NCBI GenBank assembly: GCA_963703125.1
Contig: OY969790.1
Span: 744,001 to 808,000 of the forward strand
From: MFD04716-140 sp963703125
GTDB lineage: Bacteria; Bacteroidota; Bacteroidia; Flavobacteriales; Flavobacteriaceae
Direction: 5' to 3'
Length of the DNA stretch: 64,000 nucleotides
The translations under genes and the position numbers were made by a program. Below the pieces are notes generated by a model that was not told where the DNA came from, did not search any database, and was given only the letters and a program-made list of their open reading frames with translations. The first letter of the stretch is position 1. Every line of letters begins with the position of its first letter. Below are positions 57,221-64,000 of the stretch, piece after piece.

Positions 57221-58481
57221 TCATTCGGCCCTCAATGCCTCAATGGGTCGCACCCTTACGGCACTATTGGCCGGAATAAAGCCCGCCAATAGGCCCGATA
57301 GTACCAATATCATCAGCGCAACGGTAATCACGCCAAGGTTGACATTCGGATTTACAAACATGGGAACGGGTCCGATTTGCGTCCAAAATGTAATTTATAC
57401 CATAGATGATAAGTGCTCCCATTGCAATGCCGGCCATACCCGATATAATTGTCAGAAAGATGGACTCCATCAAAATCTGCTTCTTCACCGACCATGGACT
57501 TTCGCCCAGTGCCCTTCTAATGCCTATTTCTTTTGTGCGTTCATTGACAACGATCAGCATTATGTTACTAACACCGATAATTCCCGAAAGCAATACCAAA
57601 ATACCAACGAAATAAGCGATTAGCTCCAAGGCTCCAAAAAGACTGACAACTCTTTGAAATTGTTCATTGAGATCAAAGTGACCAATGGCCCTTTGGTCTT
57701 CCGGATGAATGCTATGGTTCTCTTTTATAAGGTTGAATATTTTCTCCTTTATATCGGTAATCGGAACATTGTCAACAGCTGTTATGGCCATCCAATCTAC
57801 ATTGTCACCCCTATTAAAAGCTTGGGAAAATGATGTAAACGGAATGTATATCTGCTTTTGTGCGTTCTCGCCATCCCCATCGGTATTCGACTTCTTATAC
57901 GTGCCAACGACCATAAAATTGACATCATTGATCTTTATATAGGTACCTAGGCATTCTTCTCCCAAGTCATAAAGACTGGAACGAACATCAACACCTATTA
58001 TGGCCACTTTGCGTTTGCCTTCAATATCAGAATGGTTCAAAAATCTTCCAGAGGTAATATCCATCGGTTCTTGTTGGATTATTTCCGGATAATCCCCATA
58101 TGTGGTAAAAGCACCTGTTTTCAATCCTCGAACCACATTGGCCGCCCCACCAAAATTTCCTAATTGGTTGCGAGGGGAAACAAATCGCAGTCCATCCACA
58201 TTCTCCCAAATTGCCTCAACATCTCCTGTCTTATAATTAAATCTTCTATCCTTGGGAAGCCCTTTGTACGATTTTGTAACCGTTTGTGTCCACATGAACA
58301 TCGTATTTGTAGCAATATCACCAAAATCTGAACGGATTCCGTTTTCAAGACCTTTCCCGGCAGCCAATAAAATAATAAGAATCAAAATTCCCCAAAAAAC
58401 TCCAAAAGCGGTAAGCAATGTCCTGAACCAATTTGTGGTCAACACTTGTAAAATTTCGCTCCAACGGTCTTTACTGAACAT
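57221..58481 (-). pseudogene. MacB-like ABC transporter permease with a frameshift near the C-terminus
   Basis: The main frame gives 405 aa ending in a tail without hydrophobic character after GALIIYGINYIL. In the next frame, from about 57388 down to TGA at 57221-57223, the expected last helix and ending appear: WTQIGPVPMFVNPNVNLGV, ILVLSGLLAGFIPANSA and VRPIEALRAE. The break lies at a run of four A on the plus strand (57385-57388). One extra base there explains it. As written, the protein would lose its final membrane helix. Sequencing error or a true mutation are both possible. Confidence 0.82.
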
Positions 58482-58517
58482 TCTTTTTCTCTTAACTTTT
58501 AAATTGGATCAGCTTGA

Positions 58518-59765
58518 TCATTCTTCCTTTAAAGCTTGAATCGGTCGTATTCGCGCTGCACGCCAAGCCGGGAAAAAACCCGCAAAAGCACCGGCCGTAA
58601 TCAAGAGGAATACCGTGGTAATTGCAACATTAAAATCAATTGATGGATTTACGACATAATCGACCTTCACATTCGGTCCAACCAATTCCAATAGACCCAT
58701 ACTAAAAATAAGACCCGCAAAACCTGATACCGCAGTAACAAAAATGGCCTCATGTAGAATCATACCTACTATTGACCAGGGTTTTGCACCCAATGCCTTC
58801 CTTATTCCTATTTCGCGCGTTCTTTCTTTAACTATGATGAGCATTATGTTGCTTACCCCTACAATTCCTGCAATAATGGTACAAACACCCACAAACCAAA
58901 AGAAAAATTTTATTCCGCCCATTAGATTCATGAATCGCTGAACATTTTCCAAAGTATTAAAGGTGTTGATTGCACTGACATCATCGGGGGCCACTGTATG
59001 GGTTTGTTGGAGATATGTTTTCAGTTCATCAGTAAATTGAACCGATTCCTTAAGAGTTTGTTCAAATGTGGCTGCCGGCTTTAAGGTAAAAAACATCATA
59101 TTTAGGCTATCACCACCGTTGAAAACACGCTGTGCGGTGCTTAACGGAATGAAAATACGGTCTTCTTCCCTATCACCTCCTTTGTCCTTATAAATGCCAA
59201 CAATCTGAAAACTTAAATCCGCAATTTTAATTTCTCGCCCAACCGGTTCTTCCTCATTATGAAGAAGTTCGTTGTAGATTTTATTGCTTATGACCGCAAC
59301 CTTAGAGACACTATTATGGTCTTTATAATTTAAAAAACGGCCTTGTGCCATTTGTTGATTCTCAATGAATTGGTATTGTGGGGAAATACCTTGTACCGAA
59401 TAGGCCCCTGATTCTTTTTTATAGTTGATACTGGCACTAAACACCCTAAAATTAGGAGATCTGTACTCTAATTGGTCCGCATATTTCCCCTCTATATGAT
59501 CATAGTTTTCATTACGCAAGCGAATTGGGCGACCAGGATTTAGGCCCTTATATTCTTTAGTGGTAACTTGGGTCCATACACCAATTCTATTGCTTGCATC
59601 TTCCTCAAATTCTTGGGCAATGCCATTTTGCATTCCCTGACCAAAACCCAATAAAATAACAAGTATGAATATTCCCGAAGCTACTGAAAGACCAGTGAGG
59701 AACGTCCGTAATTTGTTTTTACGGATAGTATCAAAAATTTCCTGCCATCTTTCGATGTCAAACAT
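58518..59765 (-). CDS. MacB-like ABC transporter permease
   Basis: The protein is 415 aa from ATG at 59765 (MFDIERWQEIFDTIRKNKLRTF), which matches the paralogs better than the longer frame. It has a MacB core domain and FtsX helices with VKERTREIGIRKALGAKPWSI, ending RIRPIQALKEE. It is the first gene of the efflux operon. Confidence 0.92.
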   Translation of the reverse strand: MFDIERWQEIFDTIRKNKLRTFLTGLSVASGIFILVILLGFGQGMQNGIAQEFEEDASNRIGVWTQVTTKEYKGLNPGRPIRLRNENYDHIEGKYADQLEYRSPNFRVFSASINYKKESGAYSVQGISPQYQFIENQQMAQGRFLNYKDHNSVSKVAVISNKIYNELLHNEEEPVGREIKIADLSFQIVGIYKDKGGDREEDRIFIPLSTAQRVFNGGDSLNMMFFTLKPAATFEQTLKESVQFTDELKTYLQQTHTVAPDDVSAINTFNTLENVQRFMNLMGGIKFFFWFVGVCTIIAGIVGVSNIMLIIVKERTREIGIRKALGAKPWSIVGMILHEAIFVTAVSGFAGLIFSMGLLELVGPNVKVDYVVNPSIDFNVAITTVFLLITAGAFAGFFPAWRAARIRPIQALKEE

Positions 59766-59882
59766 GTGATTGGTTTTGATTGATGAATACAATAACGTCT
59801 ATTGTACCACTATAAGACTATAGGGAATCGAAAATTGTTACAGCAAATAGTCTTAAAAAGTGTTAAAGTTGACTTTTATATC

Positions 59883-60098
59883 TCAACTTCTCATTTTCCG
59901 ATAGACGAAATAGAATAGTGCACCTACTAGCACATAGGGTACCGCCATCAAATAAACAATTCCATTATTGATGCCTTCGGCGGTATTCACATTGCCCTCA
60001 CTCTCAAGAACAGCACGGCACATGGCACATTGTGCCCCTGCCATATTCGGAAGAAGGAAAAATATCAGAAAAACCAAGGTTACAATACCACTTTTCAT
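59883..60098 (-). CDS. Small membrane protein with CxxC motif
   Basis: The protein is 71 aa with a signal-like N-terminus ending AGAQ, directly followed by CAMCRAVLESE, then one membrane helix (about 45-65). The mature protein would expose the CAMC pair on the outer face of the membrane. It lies at the end of the cytochrome oxidase assembly cluster, so a thiol or copper role is plausible but unproven. Confidence 0.7.
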   Translation of the reverse strand: MKSGIVTLVFLIFFLLPNMAGAQCAMCRAVLESEGNVNTAEGINNGIVYLMAVPYVLVGALFYFVYRKMRS

Positions 60099-60146
60099 TC
60101 GATCTAACGCTTTAGGCTATTTAAAAAATAACCCTCATTTTTAACT

Positions 60147-60680
60147 CTACACCGCATAATAAGGAGAAATCATCAGATAAACCAATACACCTGTAATTGC
60201 GACATAAAGCCAAATTGGAAAAGTGATTTTGGCCAATTTTCGGTGCTGTTCAAATTTCTTCAAATATGCCCTGGAATATGTCTTGAGCACCAATGGAACA
60301 ATTGCTATTGACAAAACAATATGCGAAACCAAGATGAAATAGTAAAGATATTTGACCACGCCTCCACCTCCAAAAATCGTTGATTCGGAGGTCATGTGAT
60401 ACGCTATGTACATCACCAAGAATAAAAGTGACAAAACAATACAGGTGGTCATTATGTTTTGATGTAACTCACGTTTGCCCTTTTTTATAGCCCATACCGC
60501 AATTACCAATAAAATTCCTGTAATACCATTAATGGATGCATATATGGGTGGCAAAAACCAAAGCCTTTCCACATTGGGAATTTTTACCCCAAAAAGTATG
60601 GCTACCACCAATGGCACTAGAATAGAAACGAACGTAATGAGACGATTAAACTTTTTCTCTTTTAACTCCAATGTATCCAT
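60147..60680 (-). CDS. DUF420 family membrane protein
   Basis: The protein is 177 aa from ATG at 60680 (MDTLELKEKKFNRLI). It has about five membrane helices with conserved His in KKGKRELHQNIMTT and VSHIVLSIAIVPLVL. DUF420 (CtaM-like) proteins help mature haem-copper oxidases. The start is one base before the SCO gene's stop region, so the two are tightly linked. Confidence 0.9.
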   Translation of the reverse strand: MDTLELKEKKFNRLITFVSILVPLVVAILFGVKIPNVERLWFLPPIYASINGITGILLVIAVWAIKKGKRELHQNIMTTCIVLSLLFLVMYIAYHMTSESTIFGGGGVVKYLYYFILVSHIVLSIAIVPLVLKTYSRAYLKKFEQHRKLAKITFPIWLYVAITGVLVYLMISPYYAV

Positions 60681-60681
60681 A

Positions 60682-61407
60682 CTACTCGGCCAGTAATTTA
60701 TTAATGTCTTCCCTAAGAGCACTCATTTGTTCTTTCTCTCCATGGTTATTTTGGCCTTGCTCCTCGGTAATCGCACCACGATAGTATACGATTGGATTTC
60801 CAAAATCATCCACCCTTGAACGTATATAGCCTTTTTTATCAATCAAAGCAAACAAGCCGGAATGCTCAAAACCTCCCGGTGCATCAGGAACTTCGGCAGC
60901 AAAAATATTAAACCCATTGTTGGCCAGTTCATAAATTTTGTCCTTATCACCCGTCATTAAATTCCAATCCAAATCTATCACACCATACTTCTCCGCATAC
61001 TTTTTCAAAACCGTGGGAGTGTCGTATTCTGGGGTTATAGAGAAAGAAGCCAATCCAAACTTATTGTTATCCCCAAATTCATTCTGAAGCTGAACAAAAT
61101 TTTTGGTCATAACAGGGCAAATGGAAGGGCATGAAGTGAAGAAAAATTCAACCACAAAAACCTTCCCTTTATAATCTTTATCCGTAATCAAAAGACTATC
61201 CTGATTGATGAACTCGAAATCCGGAACCCTTTTTTTTTGGCCATTCAAAAGCACGTAGGACAATTCATGCTCATTATCCTTCACACTAATTCGATCGTTT
61301 TTTACCACACTGTGGTTCTTGATCCTATCGATAATTCGCGGAATAAAAATTATACCAAAAATCAGGACTATTAGTGAAACCCAAACATATGTGTATTTAT
61401 TCTGCAT
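60682..61407 (-). CDS. SCO1/SenC family copper chaperone
   Basis: The protein is 241 aa with an N-terminal membrane anchor (about 7-23). The thioredoxin-like domain carries the copper ligands C93 and C97 in TSCPSICPV and the His of GGFEHSGL near 184. It inserts copper into the CuA site of cytochrome c oxidase. Confidence 0.94.
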   Translation of the reverse strand: MQNKYTYVWVSLIVLIFGIIFIPRIIDRIKNHSVVKNDRISVKDNEHELSYVLLNGQKKRVPDFEFINQDSLLITDKDYKGKVFVVEFFFTSCPSICPVMTKNFVQLQNEFGDNNKFGLASFSITPEYDTPTVLKKYAEKYGVIDLDWNLMTGDKDKIYELANNGFNIFAAEVPDAPGGFEHSGLFALIDKKGYIRSRVDDFGNPIVYYRGAITEEQGQNNHGEKEQMSALREDINKLLAE

Positions 61408-61410
61408 AAA

Positions 61411-62043
61411 TCAATTGATACGTCGTGAATTGTTCTTCTTTAATGCGAGACGATATTCCGCCAAAATAATCTTTACATCATCTACCATTTTGTTATGAAG
61501 GTCGGCTACCAAAGAGGTGTTAAAGCCGTACTTTGTTCCCAGGTCCTCATCATCTGTTCTACCCCGAAGGTTTGCATCTTTGTCAATAATAAATACATAC
61601 GGAGTTGCCAAGTTGCGATCAAGGGCAAGATCTGTCTTTAATGACCCGAAAAAATCAATCAACCGATCATCATCCATAAAAACAAAAAACCATTTGTCAA
61701 CATTTGACAAGGTACCCAATTCTTTTTTTAAAGCATCCACCCGTAGTTCGGTACCCTTGGGCATTATCATTACAAACTGGAAATCATCAAAATCATGAAA
61801 CCTTTTATATATTTTCTGGTTGAGGTTAAAGGCATTTCCCTTTTTTTGTTCAACATCATCACCCAAAAATCCTAAGATTGTTATCTTTTCCTTAAAAGTA
61901 ACCCCTTCGGCCAATTTCTCAATACCATCTATTTCTTTTGTGAGAACGGATAGTTTTCCAAAATGCGTTATACCGGACGCAAAGAATAAATAGGCCACAA
62001 TGGGTAGAACAAAGAGAATAAATAGAACCAGCGTTTTTTTCAT
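61411..62043 (-). CDS. Membrane-anchored protein of the oxidase cluster, thioredoxin-like fold suspected
   Basis: The protein is 210 aa with one N-terminal helix (about 4-23). Alternating strands and helices (KITILGFLGDD, FQFVMIMPKGTELRVDALKKEL, KWFFVFMDDDRLIDFF, TPYVFIIDKDANLRGR) suggest a SCO-like thioredoxin fold without the CxxxC pair. It lies four bases upstream of the SCO gene and is probably a partner in oxidase assembly. Confidence 0.75.
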   Translation of the reverse strand: MKKTLVLFILFVLPIVAYLFFASGITHFGKLSVLTKEIDGIEKLAEGVTFKEKITILGFLGDDVEQKKGNAFNLNQKIYKRFHDFDDFQFVMIMPKGTELRVDALKKELGTLSNVDKWFFVFMDDDRLIDFFGSLKTDLALDRNLATPYVFIIDKDANLRGRTDDEDLGTKYGFNTSLVADLHNKMVDDVKIILAEYRLALKKNNSRRIN

Positions 62044-62081
62044 GATAACTTTAACTTCCCAAGAGCTGAATAGGCTTTTGC

Positions 62082-62114
62082 AAAAATAAAAAAGACGGTT
62101 AGGAAACCGTCTTT
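62082..62114 (-). terminator. Intrinsic terminator after the oxidase subunit IV gene
   Basis: AAAGACGGTT (62091-62100) and AACCGTCTTT (62105-62114) form a perfect stem with a four-base loop. On the minus strand a T-rich run follows. It separates oxidase subunits from the assembly factors. Confidence 0.85.
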
Positions 62115-62146
62115 ATATGCTGTTAATTTTATGAATTAAAATCCTT

Positions 62147-62530
62147 CTAGAAATTCCATTTTACAAAGCCATCCTTAAATACATTGTAAATATAGTCTGC
62201 TTCAAAAAGAAGGATAAAAATCAAATAAAGCACCAAAAATATGGGTGTCCAAACAATAGCCCTTCTCAATGTGCTTTTTTCGTCCCTTAGGTGCATAAAA
62301 TCCCATGCTATATAGTATGCCTTAACCAATGTTAATGTAATAAAAATCCAATTCAAAAGCTTCATGCCCAGAAAATGGGAATGTGTCAATGCCTGTGGCT
62401 TAATAATTCCCAATGCAACCTCAACCGCCGTAACAACGGTTAAAAAAATAAGTACTCCCCAAATTTTTTGGGTATTGGACTTAAATTTCAAAAGTCCTCT
62501 AAATATTTCCAATTTATGTGCGTGTGCCAT
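62147..62530 (-). CDS. Cytochrome c oxidase subunit IV
   Basis: The protein is 127 aa from ATG at 62530 (MAHAHKLEIFRG). It has three membrane helices, with VKAYYIAWDFMHLRDEKSTLRRA typical of CtaF-type subunits in caa3 oxidases. It follows the subunit III genes. Confidence 0.9.
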   Translation of the reverse strand: MAHAHKLEIFRGLLKFKSNTQKIWGVLIFLTVVTAVEVALGIIKPQALTHSHFLGMKLLNWIFITLTLVKAYYIAWDFMHLRDEKSTLRRAIVWTPIFLVLYLIFILLFEADYIYNVFKDGFVKWNF

Positions 62531-62588
62531 TGTGTAATTATTCTTTAAAACCAATTTTCAATTTAATCACCGATTTGAAATTAGCTGA

Positions 62589-63563
62589 TCAGACCAAATA
62601 AAAGAAGGTAAATACAAAAACCCAAACCAAATCAACAAAATGCCAATACAGCCCTACCTTTTCAACCATTTCATAATGTCCTCTTCGCTCATAGGTACCC
62701 AAAATCACATTGAAGAAAATAATAACGTTGATTACAACACCTGAAAAAACGTGAAAACCATGAAAGCCTGTAATAAAGAAAAAGAAGTCTGCAAATAGTC
62801 TGTTTCCGTATTCATTATGAACAAGGTTTGCGCCTTCGACCACCATTTTGGCCTCAGTTATTTTTTTCAGGGATTCCTCTCGGCTTAAAATAGTTTTTTC
62901 GCCCTCTTCACTTATCTGTTCCGTACGAATCAATATATTAGGATTGGCCTTAAAACCCTCAATCACTTCATTCAGGGAATGCGACGGTAAATAACCTTCG
63001 GACAGAAACCAAACACCTTTGTTTCTTTGAAGTTCTTCACGGTCATCATGGATCGTTTTGGCAAAATCGCCCAATGCTACCCTTTCACCAGTATCGGCCT
63101 TAACAAACTGTAAAATTCTACCTCCTTTAGTTTCCAAGGCACCGTAATCACCACGAATAAAAGTATCCCATTCCCAAGCCTGTGATCCAACGAATATGGC
63201 ACCTCCAATGATTGTGAGGAACATATACCAGATGACCTTGGTCTTTTTCATATGATGCCCTGCGTCTACTGCCAAAACCATGGTTACCGACGACATAATC
63301 AAAATGAAGGTCATAAATGCCACGTAGTACATGGGGTAATTTCCATGAAAAAATGGTACGTGGGTAAAAACTTGATCGGCAATTGGCCACGTTTCTATAA
63401 ACTTAAATCTTGAAAAACCGTAAGAGGCCAAAAACCCGGAGAAAGTCAAAGCATCGGAAACGAGGAAGAACCACATCATCAGTTTACCATAACTTGCTCC
63501 CAAGGGCCTATTACCACCCCCCCAAACGTTTTCTTCCGAAGCTGTTGTAATCGTAGAATCCAT
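62589..63563 (-). CDS. Cytochrome c oxidase subunit III with an internal hydrophilic insert
   Basis: The protein is 324 aa. The seven-helix subunit III layout has HSGVMFxx-like motifs replaced by FFFITGFHGFHVFSGVVIN and ends YWHFVDLVWVFVFTFFYLV. Between helices, residues about 130-225 form a charged insert (KADTGERVALGDFAKTIHDD, REELQRNKGVW) absent from short homologs. It is the second of two adjacent subunit III genes. Confidence 0.92.
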   Translation of the reverse strand: MDSTITTASEENVWGGGNRPLGASYGKLMMWFFLVSDALTFSGFLASYGFSRFKFIETWPIADQVFTHVPFFHGNYPMYYVAFMTFILIMSSVTMVLAVDAGHHMKKTKVIWYMFLTIIGGAIFVGSQAWEWDTFIRGDYGALETKGGRILQFVKADTGERVALGDFAKTIHDDREELQRNKGVWFLSEGYLPSHSLNEVIEGFKANPNILIRTEQISEEGEKTILSREESLKKITEAKMVVEGANLVHNEYGNRLFADFFFFITGFHGFHVFSGVVINVIIFFNVILGTYERRGHYEMVEKVGLYWHFVDLVWVFVFTFFYLV

Positions 63564-63659
63564 ATAAAACTTAAAGGTTGATTAGAATTTGCACAAATTT
63601 ACATTTTTTTCGACTACACAAAAGCGAATCGCCATCAAAACAAAGATTATTCAAAAATA

Positions 63660-64000
63660 TTACCCTACAAACAACATAAAAAGTAATAAATAAATCCATA
63701 AAAGGTCCAAGAAATGCCAAAATGTAGCTCCAAGAGAAATACCTAGCATATTTGATGCTGAATATCTTCCTCGTATCTGATTGAACAAAACTACCAATAG
63801 GGAAATTATGCCAGCAAAAACATGAACTACGTGCACGGCGGCTATGAGAAATATATACGATACTTTGATATTACTTGTAGGTCCGGTAAAATAATATCCC
63901 TGCGATACCATTTGCGAAAAACCATTAAACTGGAAAATTACAAACGCAATCCCTAGGAATAGCGTCGCCCAAAGCCAAGTAGAACATTCTTTGGATTTAT
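63660..64000 (-). CDS. Cytochrome c oxidase subunit III, short paralog (5' end outside window)
   Basis: The visible 113 codons are the C-terminal part, running off the right edge; the frame is open from 64000 (ECSTWLWATLFLGIAFVIFQ). It contains FLIAAVHVVHVFAGIISLL and ends FWHFLDLLWIYLLLFMLFVG, matching the last helices of subunit III. It has no insert in the visible part. Confidence 0.9.
   Translation of the reverse strand, partial: KSKECSTWLWATLFLGIAFVIFQFNGFSQMVSQGYYFTGPTSNIKVSYIFLIAAVHVVHVFAGIISLLVVLFNQIRGRYSASNMLGISLGATFWHFLDLLWIYLLLFMLFVG

Overview
The window looks like a chromosome segment from a marine-type member of the Flavobacteriaceae (Bacteroidota). The signs are low GC, TAnnTTTG-like promoter boxes, a type IX secretion type-B sorting domain next to a PorP/SprF protein, a GSCFA protein, and a caa3-type oxidase assembly cluster in the order usual for this family. 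No rRNA or tRNA gene is evident.

Region 1 (1 to about 12,420) is the distal part of an integron cassette array, with all cassette genes on the + strand. In order the cassettes carry: a two-gene Hachiman-type antiphage system (HamA nuclease and HamB helicase); a secreted lipoprotein with a possible TIM-barrel fold; a secreted protein of unknown function; a secreted MBL-fold-like protein with an eroded metal site; an OLD-family ATPase/TOPRIM nuclease; and a small membrane protein. The junctions are attC-like sites with paired R''/R' and L''/L' arms. Five of them (four complete, one cut by the window edge) are split at the same point of the R'' box by nearly identical elements of about 593 nt on the minus strand. 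Each element has a GTGTG 5' end, a CGC-triad domain V, a domain VI and a CTACTCGAT 3' end. I read them as ORF-less group II introns, most like the group IIC-attC class, but with domain IV reduced to a tiny hairpin and no reverse transcriptase. One copy has compensatory base changes in two helices, which supports a selected RNA structure. This array of maturase-less introns in an integron that carries defence cassettes is the most novel part of the window. No integrase or reverse transcriptase is present; the integrase would be expected to the left.

Region 2 (12,507-29,011) is housekeeping. It holds an overlapping minus-strand operon (hemL, a LysM glucosaminidase lipoprotein, a PLP deaminase, a small HExxH protein), then a DUF5522-like mini-protein, a DUF4136 lipoprotein, an aromatic amino acid hydroxylase, a CE15 esterase, DUF4230 and GSCFA proteins, alaS divergent from an M23 peptidase/MerR pair, a LemA-TPM-TPM operon and an atypical Nramp-like transporter.

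Region 3 (29,041-43,275) holds a surface-adhesion locus (type-B CTD Calx-beta protein, PorP/SprF, OmpA/PD40 protein), fabD, a gamma carbonic anhydrase-like protein, a nonsense-interrupted four-helix-bundle gene, a LytTR response regulator with a frameshifted sensor kinase, a VWA lipoprotein and a second PorP/SprF protein.

Region 4 (43,391-64,000) holds an Nfu-type Fe-S protein, dodecin, a DUF255 thioredoxin-like protein, an MscS channel, a paralogous pair of secreted unknowns and tsaB. An eight-gene tripartite ABC efflux operon follows (one ATPase, four permeases of which one is frameshifted, two adaptors, one TolC). The window ends in a cytochrome c oxidase cluster running off the right edge.
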